From assembly GCF_015351245.1 (NCBI RefSeq), contig NZ_JADKSO010000003.1, positions 310,001 through 374,000 on the forward strand: a DNA stretch of 64,000 nucleotides. Reading direction: 5' to 3'. This DNA comes from Rathayibacter sp. VKM Ac-2879 (GTDB lineage Bacteria > Actinomycetota > Actinomycetes > Actinomycetales > Microbacteriaceae). The number at the start of each line of letters is the position of its first letter. Positions within the stretch are counted from its first letter, which is position 1. The translations under genes and the position numbers were made by a program. The notes beneath the pieces are model-generated. The model was not told the origin of the DNA. It searched no databases and was given only the letters and a program-made list of their open reading frames with translations. Shown in pieces: positions 17,573 to 27,073 of this stretch.

Positions 17573-20178
17573 CACGCCTCCTGTCCGGGAGCCGCGGCGG
17601 GCCCCACGGGGATCCTCGGCCCGGCGACGAGGACCGGGCCGTCCGGCCGCTCCGACCGGCCGGCCGGCCGCGACTGGCCGCGTTCACGGACGGTCACGAC
17701 GCGCGGATCGGCGGCGTCGGGAGCGTTGACGAAGGAGCGGAAGCGGCGGAGGCGGTCGGGGTCGGCCAGCGTCGCGGCCCACTCGTCGACGTAGGTGCCC
17801 ACGTGCGTCGCCATCGCCGCCTCCAGCTCGGCCCCGATGCCGAGCGAGTCCTCGCAGACCACCTCGCGCACGTGGTCGAGGCCGCCGGGGAGCTCCTCCT
17901 GCCAGCGCGCGGTGCGTTGGAGGCGCTCGGCCGTGCGGACGTAGTACATGACGTAGCGGTCGATGTAGCGGATGAGCGTCTCGTCGTCGAGATCCTGCGC
18001 GAGCAGCTGCGCGTGCGCGGGCTGATAGCCGCCGTTGCCGCCGACGTAGAGGTTCCAGCCGGTGTCGGTCGCGATCACGCCGATGTCCTTGCCGCGCGCC
18101 TCCGCGCACTCGCGCGCACAGCCGCTGACACCGAGCTTGAACTTGTGCGGCGAGCGCAGGCCGCGGTAGCGCTCCTCCAGGCGGATCGCCATGCCGACCG
18201 CGTCCTGCACGCCGTAGCGGCACCAGGTCGAGCCGACACACGACTTCACGGTGCGCAGCGACTTGCCGTAGGCCTGGCCCGACTCGAAGCCCGCGTCGAC
18301 GAGCAACGTCCAGATCTCGGGCAACTGCTCGAGGCGAGCGCCGAACATGTCGATCCGCTGACCGCCGGTGATCTTCGTGTAGAGGCCGAACTGCTCCGCG
18401 ACCTCGGCGATGACCTTGAGCTTCGCGGGGGTGATCTCTCCGCCGGGGATGCGCGGGACGACCGAGTAGGTGCCGTCCTTCTGCATGTTGGCGAGCGCGC
18501 GGTCGTTGGTGTCCTGCAGCGGAGCCTGCCCCTTGTCGAGGATGTAGGCGTTGGTCTGGGTGGCGAGCACGGAGGCGATCACCGGCTTGCACACGTCGCA
18601 GCCGAGCCCGGAGCCGAAGCGCTCCATGACGTGCTCGGCCGAGTGCAGGCCGAGGATGCGCACCGACTCGAACAGCTCGCTGCGGCTGAGCGAGACGTGC
18701 TCGCACAGCGCGCGCGACACCTCTACCCCCGCGCGAGTGAGCTCGATGTCGAGCAGCTTCTTGACCAGCGGCACGCACGAGCCGCACTGGGTGCCCGCGC
18801 GGGTGCAGGCCTTCAGGGGCCCGAGCTCGGTGCAGCCCTCGCCGATCGCATGGCGCACCTCACCGACCGAGACGGCGTTGCACGAGCAGAGTTGCGCATC
18901 GTCCGGCAGCTCCCCCGAGGGTGCCTCGGCGCCGGCCGCCGCGAAGTAGGCGCTGGGCTCCGCGGGCAGCTCGCGACCGAGCAGCGGGCGCAGGGAGGAG
19001 TAGGGGCCGGCGTCGCCGACGAACATGCCGCCGAGGAGGGTGCGGGCATCGTCCGAGACGACGATCTTCTGGTAGAGCCCGCGGGCGGGATCGGCGTAGA
19101 CGACCTCGAGCGCACCCTCCCCCGCGCCGAGCGCGTCGCCGAAGCTCGCGACCTCGACCCCCGAGAGCTTGAGCTTGGTGGCGTCGTCGACGCCCGGGAA
19201 CGTCGCATCGCCGCCCAGGAGGCGGTCGGCGACGACCTCGGCCATCGCGTTGGCGGGAGCGACGAGGCCGACGGTGCGACCCTCGATCGCGGCGACCTCG
19301 CCGATCGCCCAGACGTGCTCACGGCTGGTGCGGCAGGCGCTGTCGACCACGACGCCTCCGCGCGGGGCGACCTCGATGCCGACGGCGCGCGCGAGCTCGT
19401 CGCGGGCCGTGATGCCGATCGAGAAGACGACGAGATCGGCGCTGACGCTGCTCCCGTCGGTCATCGTGACTCCCAGGACCGTGCCGGTCGGCGAGGTGAG
19501 CACCGCCGTCGGCCGGGTGCCGAGGTGCAGAGCGATGCCCTGCGCGGCGATGATCCGGCCCAGGGCCTGGCCCGCGCCCTCGTCGAGCTGCGCATTCATC
19601 AGCCAGCGGCCGGAGTGGATGAGCGCGGTGCGCGCGCCCAGCCGGTGCGCACCTCCCGCGGCCTCGAGCCCCAGCAGACCGCCGCCGACGACGACCACGT
19701 TCGCCGGCCGACCCCGGCGCGCACGGAAGGAGGCGAGCTCGGCGACCAGGCCGTCGACGTCGTCGAGAGTGCGGTAGACCCTCCCGTGCTCGGCGCCCTC
19801 GATGGAGGGGACGGTCGCGGAGGAGCCGGTGGCGAGCACGATCTCGTCGCCGTCGAACACACGGCCGTCGGCGAGCTCGACACGGCAACGCTCGGGATCG
19901 ATCGCCGTCACGCGGGAGGAGGTGACCAGGCGCGCCGACTCCCAGAGCGCGGCGTCGCCGAGCGTGAGGTCGACAGCACCCTCGAGGCGGCGCGAGAGCG
20001 CGACGCGGTCGTAGGGACGGTGCAGCTCCTCGCCGAAGACCGTGATGTCGAGCGCTCCAGCGTCGGCGCGGGCCAGGAGGGCGTCGACGAGGCGGTGGGC
20101 GGCGGGCCCCGCTCCGACCACGAGCACGCGGCGGGGAGGCGCGGTGCTCGCGTCGGGGTTCGCTCCTGCGGTTGTCAT
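17572..20178 (-). CDS. nirB: NADH-dependent nitrite reductase large subunit
   Basis: An 868-residue assimilatory nitrite reductase, nitrite to ammonium, in the cytoplasm. The N-terminal FAD/NAD Rossmann part starts RVLVVGAGPAAHRLVDAL. A BFD-like [2Fe-2S] domain has CSCNAV and CGSC. The sulfite/nitrite reductase repeats follow, with the siroheme/[4Fe-4S] cysteines in CVGSTWCRYG and GCARECAEARGKD. The ATG at 20178 is preferred over one 36 bp upstream because homology begins MTTAGANP. It is divergent from the NirD-CbiX gene, and the shared 207-bp region carries GlnR-like half sites. Confidence 0.96.
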   Translation of the reverse strand: MTTAGANPDASTAPPRRVLVVGAGPAAHRLVDALLARADAGALDITVFGEELHRPYDRVALSRRLEGAVDLTLGDAALWESARLVTSSRVTAIDPERCRVELADGRVFDGDEIVLATGSSATVPSIEGAEHGRVYRTLDDVDGLVAELASFRARRGRPANVVVVGGGLLGLEAAGGAHRLGARTALIHSGRWLMNAQLDEGAGQALGRIIAAQGIALHLGTRPTAVLTSPTGTVLGVTMTDGSSVSADLVVFSIGITARDELARAVGIEVAPRGGVVVDSACRTSREHVWAIGEVAAIEGRTVGLVAPANAMAEVVADRLLGGDATFPGVDDATKLKLSGVEVASFGDALGAGEGALEVVYADPARGLYQKIVVSDDARTLLGGMFVGDAGPYSSLRPLLGRELPAEPSAYFAAAGAEAPSGELPDDAQLCSCNAVSVGEVRHAIGEGCTELGPLKACTRAGTQCGSCVPLVKKLLDIELTRAGVEVSRALCEHVSLSRSELFESVRILGLHSAEHVMERFGSGLGCDVCKPVIASVLATQTNAYILDKGQAPLQDTNDRALANMQKDGTYSVVPRIPGGEITPAKLKVIAEVAEQFGLYTKITGGQRIDMFGARLEQLPEIWTLLVDAGFESGQAYGKSLRTVKSCVGSTWCRYGVQDAVGMAIRLEERYRGLRSPHKFKLGVSGCARECAEARGKDIGVIATDTGWNLYVGGNGGYQPAHAQLLAQDLDDETLIRYIDRYVMYYVRTAERLQRTARWQEELPGGLDHVREVVCEDSLGIGAELEAAMATHVGTYVDEWAATLADPDRLRRFRSFVNAPDAADPRVVTVRERGQSRPAGRSERPDGPVLVAGPRIPVGPAAAPGQEA

Positions 20179-20223
20179 GTACGCCACCGTAGGCAGGCGC
20201 GGTTTCGCCGCCATTGCCCGTGC

Positions 20224-20293
20224 GTAACGTCGTGTGACGGGCGCCTCACGCTCGATGCCCGACTCCGTGAGAGCTTCGTTACGCCGACGTCAC
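20224..20293. promoter_or_regulatory. Possible GlnR-binding region between divergent nir operons
   Basis: GTTAC, six bases, GTCAC at 20278-20293 and GTAAC at 20224-20228 resemble the Actinobacterial GlnR pattern GTNAC-N6-GNAAC. A further GTGTTCCCGTGAAAC lies at 20301-20315. Nitrogen control of nitrate assimilation by GlnR is known in Streptomyces and mycobacteria. The match is imperfect. Confidence 0.4.
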
Positions 20294-20385
20294 GGCGCAC
20301 GTGTTCCCGTGAAACGTGGCGTCCCTACCGTGGCCTCACCGCCTCCGACCGGATGCGACACCACCCCTTGGGAAGAGACGGGACG

Positions 20386-21444
20386 ATGACCCTCCTCGAT
20401 CACGCCGCCTCCGCGACGACCACCGCCTGGGTGCCCGTCTGCGGCCGGGTCGAGCTCGAGCCGCTCTGGGGCGAGGCCGCGCTCGTCGGAGGCGTGCAGC
20501 TCGCGCTGTTCCTCCTCCCCGACGGCCGCGTGTTCGCGGTGTCGAACCTCGACCCGGCGACGGGCGCGGCCGTGCTCTCGCGCGGCATCGTCGGCTCGCG
20601 TGACGTCGACGGCGTGCAGCGGCCCACGATCGCCTCTCCTCTGCACAAGGACGTCTTCGACCTCGAGACCGGCCGCTGCTACACCTCCGAGTCGCTGCAC
20701 CTGGCGACGTGGAACGTGCGCGAGCGCGACGGGATGATCGAGGTGGCGCAGCGCACGGCGCTCGTCGCCGCCTCCCACGGCACCTCGGACGACGCCGGCC
20801 GACGTGCCGTCGCTGCGCTCGTCGAGGCCGTACGGCAGGCGAATCCGGCGCTCGACGTGCTCGACTCCTTCGTCGACGTGCAGGAGCCGGACGTGCCCGC
20901 CACTCTCGACACCCTCGAGCCCGGGCGTCCCGCGGTCGTCGTGCCCCTGCTGCTCTCGGCCGGCTACCACGTGCACGTCGACCTGGCGGAGGCGGCGGCC
21001 GAGGCCGACCGGCCCGTCCGGGTCACCGGGGCGCTCGGCCCCGACCCGCGGCTCGCCCGTGTGCTCGCGCGGCGACTCGAGGAGGCGGGACTCGACGACG
21101 ACGACCGCATCGTGCTCGCCGCGGCCGGCTCGAGCGACGCCGGAGCCGTCGCCGACTGCTGGAGCACCGGGCGGCTGCTCGCGGCAGAGCTGGATCGCGA
21201 CGTGAGCACCTCCTTCCTCTCGGCGGCCGAGCCGCGGGTGGCGGAGGCGGTGGCCGCCGAGCGCGCGGCCCACCCCGATGCCCGCGTGATCGTCGCCACC
21301 TACTTGCTCGCGCCCGGCTACTTCGCCGACCTGGCCGCCGCCGCCGGGGCCGACCGCACCAGCGCTCCGCTGCTCACCGCCGTCGATGCACCTCCGCACG
21401 AGCTCGTCGACATCGTCTCGGAGCTCTTCGGCCGCAGCGCCTGA
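20386..21444 (+). CDS. Fusion of nitrite reductase small subunit NirD with sirohydrochlorin ferrochelatase CbiX/SirB
   Basis: 352 residues. Positions 12-115 are a NirD Rieske-like domain (WVPVCGRVELEPLWGE, LFLLPDGRVFAVSN) without the Cys-His cluster ligands, as usual for assimilatory NirD. Positions 123-350 are a class II chelatase. His131 in ASHGT and His195/His197 in GYHVHVDL are candidate metal ligands, and the second half repeats the fold with YLLAPGYFADL. The chelatase inserts iron into sirohydrochlorin to give siroheme, the NirB cofactor. One polypeptide thus joins an enzyme subunit to the last step of making that enzyme's cofactor. The ATG at 20386 follows GGGACG. Confidence 0.92.
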   Translation: MTLLDHAASATTTAWVPVCGRVELEPLWGEAALVGGVQLALFLLPDGRVFAVSNLDPATGAAVLSRGIVGSRDVDGVQRPTIASPLHKDVFDLETGRCYTSESLHLATWNVRERDGMIEVAQRTALVAASHGTSDDAGRRAVAALVEAVRQANPALDVLDSFVDVQEPDVPATLDTLEPGRPAVVVPLLLSAGYHVHVDLAEAAAEADRPVRVTGALGPDPRLARVLARRLEEAGLDDDDRIVLAAAGSSDAGAVADCWSTGRLLAAELDRDVSTSFLSAAEPRVAEAVAAERAAHPDARVIVATYLLAPGYFADLAAAAGADRTSAPLLTAVDAPPHELVDIVSELFGRSA

Positions 21445-21542
21445 GCGCCTCTTTCTCGCCTCTCACCCGCACCACCACCGCTCCACCTCCCCACCTCGAC
21501 CGCGCCCGCTCGACGAGCCACGCCACTCCCCCGGAGGACACG

Positions 21543-22931
21543 ATGACCGCTGCACCCCCCACCACAGCTCCTCCGACCGCGCCCAGCGCTGTCGGTCTCA
21601 CCCGTCGGCCCGGCCGCTGGATCGACGGCTGGAACCCCGAGGACCCGGCGCAGTGGGAGGCGGAGGGGCGCTCGGTCGCCTCGCGCAACCTGCGGTGGTC
21701 GATCGTCGCCGAGTTCCTCGGCTTCGTCGTCTGGCAGCTGTGGTCGGTCGTGGTCGTCTCGCTGCCCGCGGCAGGCTTCTCGTTCGACACCGGCCAGATC
21801 TTCTGGCTCATCTCGATGCCGAGCCTCGTCGGCGCGACCCTGCGGATCCCCTACACCTTCATGGTCCCCCGCTTCGGTGGCCGCAACTGGACCATCGTCT
21901 CGGCGGGCCTCCTGCTCATCCCGAGCATCGGCCTGGGCCTGGCCGTCTCGAACCCCGAGACGCCGTTCGGCGTGATGCTGGCCATCGCCGCTCTCGCCGG
22001 CTTCGGCGGCGGGAACTTCGCCAGCTCCATGGCCAACATCACCTTCTTCTACCCGCACGCGCAGAAGGGCTGGGCGCTGGGGCTGAACGCGGCAGGCGGC
22101 AACCTGGGCGCCTCCGTCGCGCAGTTGATCGTGCCGATCGCGGTCACGGTCGGCGCCGCCGCGACCCTCAACCTCCCGCTCGCAGGGTTCATCTGGGTTC
22201 CGCTGATCGTGGTGGCCATGATCGGCGCCTACGCGCGCATGGACAACCTCTCGGCAGCGAAGGCCGACGTCGCCGCCTCACTTGCCGCCCTGCGCGAGCC
22301 GCACCTGTGGTTGCTGGCCGTGCTCTACATCGGCACCTTCGGCTCGTTCATCGGTTTCGCGGGAGTGTTCCCGAAGCTCATCGCCGACACGTTCCCGTCG
22401 TTCTCGGCCTTCACCGTCGGCACCGCGACCCTCTCGCTCGCCTTCCTCGGCTCGCTCGTCGGCTCGCTCTCGCGGCCCTACGGCGGGCGCTTGGCCGATC
22501 GCTTCGGCGGAGCGCCGGTCACCATCGCGGCGTTCGTCGCGATGGGTCTGGGCATTCTCGGCGTCATCGCCACCCTGCCGCTCGCGAGCTTCTGGCTGTT
22601 CCTGCTCTGCTTCCTGGTGCTCTTCGCGGCCGCCGGCGTCGGCAACGGCGCGACCTACCGCATGATCCCGACCGTGTTCGCCCTCCGCGCCCGCCAGAAG
22701 GGCGACGACGGGATCGGAGCGCAGCGCACCTCCGCCGCCGCTCTCGGCCTCATCTCCGCGATCGGCGCCTACGGCGGCTTCGTGATCCCTCAGCTGCTCG
22801 GATTCTCGAAGACGACCTTCGGCGACTACACCACGGCCCTGGGGTGGTTCGTGGGCGCCTATGTGGTGATGCTCGCGATCACCGCCGGCGTCTACCTCCG
22901 CCTGGCCGCCCAGACCGGGACCCGGATCTGA
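21543..22931 (+). CDS. narK: NarK-type nitrate/nitrite transporter (MFS)
   Basis: A 462-residue major facilitator protein with about 12 transmembrane segments. The N-terminal RWIDGWNPEDPAQWE, the nitrate-signature glycine-rich helices (AGFGGGNFASSMANITFFYP and NAAGGNLGASVAQ) and RPYGGRLADRFGG are typical of NarK/NasA transporters. It probably imports nitrate for the reductase encoded next. The ATG at 21543 has GGAGGA 5 bp upstream. The molybdoenzyme gene starts 2 bp after its stop. Confidence 0.93.
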   Translation: MTAAPPTTAPPTAPSAVGLTRRPGRWIDGWNPEDPAQWEAEGRSVASRNLRWSIVAEFLGFVVWQLWSVVVVSLPAAGFSFDTGQIFWLISMPSLVGATLRIPYTFMVPRFGGRNWTIVSAGLLLIPSIGLGLAVSNPETPFGVMLAIAALAGFGGGNFASSMANITFFYPHAQKGWALGLNAAGGNLGASVAQLIVPIAVTVGAAATLNLPLAGFIWVPLIVVAMIGAYARMDNLSAAKADVAASLAALREPHLWLLAVLYIGTFGSFIGFAGVFPKLIADTFPSFSAFTVGTATLSLAFLGSLVGSLSRPYGGRLADRFGGAPVTIAAFVAMGLGILGVIATLPLASFWLFLLCFLVLFAAAGVGNGATYRMIPTVFALRARQKGDDGIGAQRTSAAALGLISAIGAYGGFVIPQLLGFSKTTFGDYTTALGWFVGAYVVMLAITAGVYLRLAAQTGTRI

Positions 22932-22933
22932 TC

Positions 22934-25030
22934 GTGAGCGCGGCGCCCGCCTCGACCGACTCCCACTGCCCCTATTGCGCCCTGCAGTGCGCGATGTCGC
23001 TGACGCGCTCCGCCGCGGGCAGTACGGGCGCTCCGGTGTCGATCGCGGGACGGGAGTTCCCCACCAACCGGGGCGGGCTCTGCGCGAAGGGCTGGACCGC
23101 GGCCGAGCTGCTCGCGAGCGGGCAGCGCCTGACGGCTCCGCTGCGGCGCACCGCCGACGGCTTCGTCGAGATCTCGTGGGAGGAGGCGCTCGACGCGGTC
23201 GCCGCGGCTGTGCGCACCACCCGAGAGCAGCACGGCGCCGACGCGGTCGCGGTGTTCGGCGGCGGCGGCCTGACCAACGAGAAGGCCTACCAGCTGGGCA
23301 AGTTCGCCCGGATCGCCCTCGGCACCTCGCGCATCGACTACAACGGTCGATTCTGCATGTCGTCGGCGGCCGCGGCAGGCAACAGGGCCTTCGGCGCGGA
23401 CCGCGGGCTCCCCTTTCCCGTCGCCGACCTCGACGACGCCGACACGATCCTCCTGCTCGGCTCGAACGTTGCCGCGACGATGCCGCCGTTCCTCGCGCAC
23501 CTGGCCGGGGCGCGCTCCCGCGGAGGCCTGATCGTCGTCGACCCCCGCCGCTCCGCGACCGCCCGCCTCACCGAGGACGGCGCGGGCACGCACCTGCAAC
23601 CCGCCCCCGGCACCGATCTGGCGCTCCTGCTCGGCCTGACGCATCTCGTTCTGGCCGAGGGTCTGGCCGACCACGCCTACCTCGAGGAGCGCACGAGCGG
23701 CTTCGACACGGTGCGGCGGAGCGTCGCCGCGTGGTGGCCCGAGCGCACGTCTTCCGTCACCGGCGTGCCGACCGCTCTGCTACGGCACACGGCACGACGG
23801 CTGGCGGAGGGGCGCGTGTTCGTGCTCACGGGGCGTGGCGTCGAGCAGCACGTCAACGGCACCGACACCGCGACGGCCGCCATCAATCTCGCGCTCGTGC
23901 TCGGGCTGGTCGGGCGACGCGGCTCGGGCTACGGCACCCTCACCGGGCAGGGCAACGGCCAGGGCGGCCGCGAGCACGGTCAGAAGGCCGACCAGCTGCC
24001 GGGCTATCGGTCGATCCGCGACCCGGAGGCGCGCCGCCACGTGGCGAGTGTCTGGGGTGTGGATCCGGCCTCGCTCCCGGGACCCGGGCTCCCCGCCGTC
24101 GCGCTCCTGGGCGAGCTCGGTCGCTCGGTGCGGTGCCTGCTCGTGCACGGCTCGAACGTGGTCGTCTCGGCGCCCGACGTGGCCGCCGTGCGCGCCGGTC
24201 TCGAGGCGCTCGACCTGCTGGTGGTGTGCGACTTCTTCCTCTCCGAGACGGCGGCCCTCGCCGACCTCGTGCTCCCGGTGCCGCAGTGGGCGGAGGAGGA
24301 GGGGACGATGACGTCGCTCGAGGGCCGCGTGCTCCGGCGCCGGCGAGCGATCGAGCCGCCGGCCGGGGTTCGCAGCGAGCTGTGGATTCTCAGCGAGCTA
24401 GCCCGCCGGCTCGAGGCCCCCTCGCGCTGGCCGACCGATCCCGCGGAGGTCTTCGACGAGCTCGCCCTCGCCTCGGCGGGAGGCATCGCCGACTACTCGG
24501 GGCTCTCGCATGCGCTCCTCGACACGGGAGTCGCGGCGCACTGGCCGTACCCCGTGGGGAGCAGCGGCACCCCGCGCCTGTTCGCCGAGCGCTTCGAGCA
24601 CCCCGACGGTCGCGCGCGAATGGTCGCCGTCTCGCCCACGCCCGTCGACGCGAGCGATCGCGGGGAGGAGCTGACCCTCATCACCGGGCGCTACCTCCAG
24701 CAGTACCAGTCGGGCACCCAGACCCGCCGGGTCGCCGAGCTCGACGCGGCGCGGCCGGAGGCGCGGCTCGAGATCCACCCGGCCACCGCCTCCCGGCTCG
24801 GCGTGCGCGACGGCGCCCCAGTCGCCATCGGCAACGGGCGCGGAGTCGTGCGGGCGCGTGCCAGCGTGACGGCGGACATCCGGCATGACACGGTCTTCCT
24901 CCCGTTCCACTACGCGGGCGAGCAGTGCGCCAATCTGCTGACCGAGTCGCTCGTCGACCCGGTGTCGTCGATGCCCGAGTTCAAGCGCACGCGGGTTTGG
25001 ATCCGTGCGGAAGGAGCAGCGGATGACTGA
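22934..25030 (+). CDS. nasA: Assimilatory nitrate reductase catalytic subunit (molybdopterin oxidoreductase)
   Basis: A 698-residue bis-MGD enzyme reducing nitrate to nitrite. The N-terminal [4Fe-4S] ligands are Cys12, Cys15, Cys19 and Cys50. Cys141 in NGRFCMSS is the likely molybdenum ligand. The GQGNGQGGREHG stretch and the C-terminal molydopterin-dinucleotide domain (LITGRYLQQYQSGTQTRR) follow. GTG at 22934 is 2 bp after the narK stop, so translation is probably coupled. The stop overlaps the next gene by 8 bp. Its genomic setting (NirB, NirD, NarK) makes nitrate reductase far more likely than formate dehydrogenase. Confidence 0.93.
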   Translation: MSAAPASTDSHCPYCALQCAMSLTRSAAGSTGAPVSIAGREFPTNRGGLCAKGWTAAELLASGQRLTAPLRRTADGFVEISWEEALDAVAAAVRTTREQHGADAVAVFGGGGLTNEKAYQLGKFARIALGTSRIDYNGRFCMSSAAAAGNRAFGADRGLPFPVADLDDADTILLLGSNVAATMPPFLAHLAGARSRGGLIVVDPRRSATARLTEDGAGTHLQPAPGTDLALLLGLTHLVLAEGLADHAYLEERTSGFDTVRRSVAAWWPERTSSVTGVPTALLRHTARRLAEGRVFVLTGRGVEQHVNGTDTATAAINLALVLGLVGRRGSGYGTLTGQGNGQGGREHGQKADQLPGYRSIRDPEARRHVASVWGVDPASLPGPGLPAVALLGELGRSVRCLLVHGSNVVVSAPDVAAVRAGLEALDLLVVCDFFLSETAALADLVLPVPQWAEEEGTMTSLEGRVLRRRRAIEPPAGVRSELWILSELARRLEAPSRWPTDPAEVFDELALASAGGIADYSGLSHALLDTGVAAHWPYPVGSSGTPRLFAERFEHPDGRARMVAVSPTPVDASDRGEELTLITGRYLQQYQSGTQTRRVAELDAARPEARLEIHPATASRLGVRDGAPVAIGNGRGVVRARASVTADIRHDTVFLPFHYAGEQCANLLTESLVDPVSSMPEFKRTRVWIRAEGAADD

Positions 25031-26615
25031 GTCGGCCCTTCGGGTGGTCCTGATCGGCTACGGCCCGGTCGGCGCCCGCCTCGTCGACGAGCTCCTGCCG
25101 GCCGTCCGCGCCGGTGGCGTCGCGCTGACCGTCGTCGGTGCCGAGCTCGACGACGCGTACAATCGCGTCCTGCTCGCCGAGTACGCCGTCGGCCGCGCCT
25201 CCCGGGAGCGCCTCGAGCTCGGCGACCGCGCCGCTGCCGAGGAGGCGGGGGTCCTCTTCCGTCTCGGCCGCGCCGCCGTCGGCCTCGACCGTGCCCGCCG
25301 TGTGCTGCGGCTGCACGACGACGAGCGCCTCCCCTACGACCGCCTGGTGTTCGCCACCGGGGCGCGCGCCAACGTTCCGACGCTCGCCGGGATGGAGCGG
25401 GCGCGACGCGATCGCCGCGTCCGCTCCGCCTCCCCCGAGGCCCTTGACCGCGGCACCGAGCCCCTGCCTGAGCGTGTGGTCGCGTTGCGCGACCTGGACG
25501 ATGCGCGCGTGGTGCGCGAGGCGGTGGCCGCCGGCTCGCGGATCGTCGTGCTCGGCGCGGGCGTGCTCGGGGTCGAGTTCGCCCTCGCCGCCGCGGAGCA
25601 GGGCGCTGAGGTCGTCGTCGTCTATCACGGCGACATCCCGATGGCTCGCACTCTCGATCACGGCGGCGGGAGGATGCTCGCCGCGACCGCGCGCGCCGCG
25701 GGCATCGAGATGGTGTCGCATGCGCGCTCCGAGAGCGTCCTGCTCGCGCACGACGAGCTCGGCCGCGCGTACTTCCAGGCGCTGGTCTGTGCCGACGGCA
25801 AGCAGATCGAGGGCGACCTGCTCGTGCTCTCGTGCGGTGTCGGCGCGCGCATCGAGCTCGCGGCGAGCGCCGGTCTCGCCGTCTCGACCGGCCTCCTCGT
25901 CGACGAGGAGCTGCGCAGCTGGAGCGATCCCGATGTCTTCGCGATCGGCGACTGCGCGCACGTGGCGCCTCGCGGCTCCGCGCTGCCGGACGGGAGGGTA
26001 GCGGGCGGCCCGAGCGGACTGATCGGGCCGGGCTGGCAGCAAGCCGACCATGTCGCCGCTCGGCTGCGGGCGGAGTCGGAGGGTAGGGCCGGCGACGGGC
26101 GGGGGGCTGCCGCGCGCCCCGCTGTCGTGATGCTGAAGGCCGAGGGAGTCGACCTCGTGGCGGGCGGCGACACCTCCGCCGAGCCGTGGGACGCGCATGT
26201 GCCCGGGCAGGAGCACACGGAGGTGACGGTGTGGGCGGATCCGGCCCGCGGCGGCTACGCCAAGCTCGTGACCGTCGGTGGAGTGCTGCGCGGCTTCGTC
26301 TCGGTGGGGCTGCCGCGCGCGGGGGCTGAGCTGACGCTACTGTTCGAGCGGGGCTCGGAGCTGCCCGCCGACCGATCGAGCCTGCTGCGCCTCGACGCGC
26401 CCGACGCGGGTGCAGCTCCGACCGGCGACCCGTTCGCTCCTGACGCCACGATCTGCTGGTGCAATGGTGTCTCGGCGGGGACCATCGCCGCCGCGGTCGC
26501 CGGGGGCGCGGACTCGGTCGCGTGCGTTGGCAGCGCCACTCGCGCGGGCACGGGCTGCGGCGGCTGCGCTGGGCGCATCGCGGAGCTGCTCGCGCGCGCT
26601 CCGGTCACGGCCTGA
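25023..26615 (+). CDS. FAD-dependent electron-transfer protein of nitrate reductase, with BFD-like [2Fe-2S] domain
   Basis: 530 residues, related to the N-terminal half of NirB and to NasC-type subunits. The FAD motif VVLIGYGPVGARLVDELL starts at residue 7 and a second NAD(P)-binding site IVVLGAGVLGVEFALAAAEQG lies near 175. The last 55 residues carry CWCNGV and CGGC, four cysteines of a BFD-type [2Fe-2S] cluster. It likely passes NAD(P)H electrons to the nitrate reductase whose gene it overlaps by 8 bp. It is the last gene of the plus-strand operon. Confidence 0.9.
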   Translation: MTESALRVVLIGYGPVGARLVDELLPAVRAGGVALTVVGAELDDAYNRVLLAEYAVGRASRERLELGDRAAAEEAGVLFRLGRAAVGLDRARRVLRLHDDERLPYDRLVFATGARANVPTLAGMERARRDRRVRSASPEALDRGTEPLPERVVALRDLDDARVVREAVAAGSRIVVLGAGVLGVEFALAAAEQGAEVVVVYHGDIPMARTLDHGGGRMLAATARAAGIEMVSHARSESVLLAHDELGRAYFQALVCADGKQIEGDLLVLSCGVGARIELAASAGLAVSTGLLVDEELRSWSDPDVFAIGDCAHVAPRGSALPDGRVAGGPSGLIGPGWQQADHVAARLRAESEGRAGDGRGAAARPAVVMLKAEGVDLVAGGDTSAEPWDAHVPGQEHTEVTVWADPARGGYAKLVTVGGVLRGFVSVGLPRAGAELTLLFERGSELPADRSSLLRLDAPDAGAAPTGDPFAPDATICWCNGVSAGTIAAAVAGGADSVACVGSATRAGTGCGGCAGRIAELLARAPVTA

Positions 26616-26641
26616 GCCGGGAGTCGTCACCGCGCAGACCC

Positions 26642-27073
26642 TCAGGCGCGGTCCAGCACCTCCGCGAGACGCCTGGTCGCCGCCCGTAGCTCCAGTTCGA
26701 GCCCGCGCACCCGCTCCTCGAGCACCTCGTACCGCTCGTCGAGAGCGGAGGTACGAGCGCCCTCCGCCGCGAGAGCCTCCTCCGACGCCGTTCGCAGCGC
26801 GGCCAGCGAGGACGTCACCTCGTCGATCCCCGCCCGCAACTCGTCGAGCGAGGTAGCGGTGTCGGCGCGCGCACACTCCAGCTCTCCGCGCACGGCCGCG
26901 AGCTCCTCCCGGAGGGCCGCCGTCTCAGCGCGCACCTCCTCGGTGCGCAACCGCTCCTGCTCGAGCCACGGCGCGATCAGGCCGTGCACGGCGGAGCGCA
27001 ACGCCACACCACCGCGACCGAATCGGGAGGGCGCGGAGGCGGGGTCGTGGAGGAAGTCGTGGTCACTGGTCAT
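26642..27073 (-). CDS. Coiled-coil protein, unknown function
   Basis: 143 residues. After an N-terminal 40 residues, an almost uninterrupted heptad-rich coiled coil runs from about 38 to 142 (EEVRAETAALREELAAVRGEL and onward). No enzyme motif is present. It overlaps the end of the upstream glycosyltransferase gene by 11 bp and is therefore probably made with it. It may be a scaffold for surface-glycan enzymes, which is inference from position only. Confidence 0.75.
   Translation of the reverse strand: MTSDHDFLHDPASAPSRFGRGGVALRSAVHGLIAPWLEQERLRTEEVRAETAALREELAAVRGELECARADTATSLDELRAGIDEVTSSLAALRTASEEALAAEGARTSALDERYEVLEERVRGLELELRAATRRLAEVLDRA

Noticed and set aside
17803-21444. A 1213-codon open frame on the plus strand across nirB
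   Set aside because: It is antisense to nirB, has the Arg/Val/Glu/Asp-rich composition of high-GC shadow frames, and shows no domain. Its 3' end only borrows the frame of the real NirD-CbiX gene.
22934-25030. Formate dehydrogenase alpha subunit
   Set aside because: The [4Fe-4S] plus molybdopterin layout fits both, but the linked NarK, NirB, NirD and electron-transfer genes favour assimilatory nitrate reductase.
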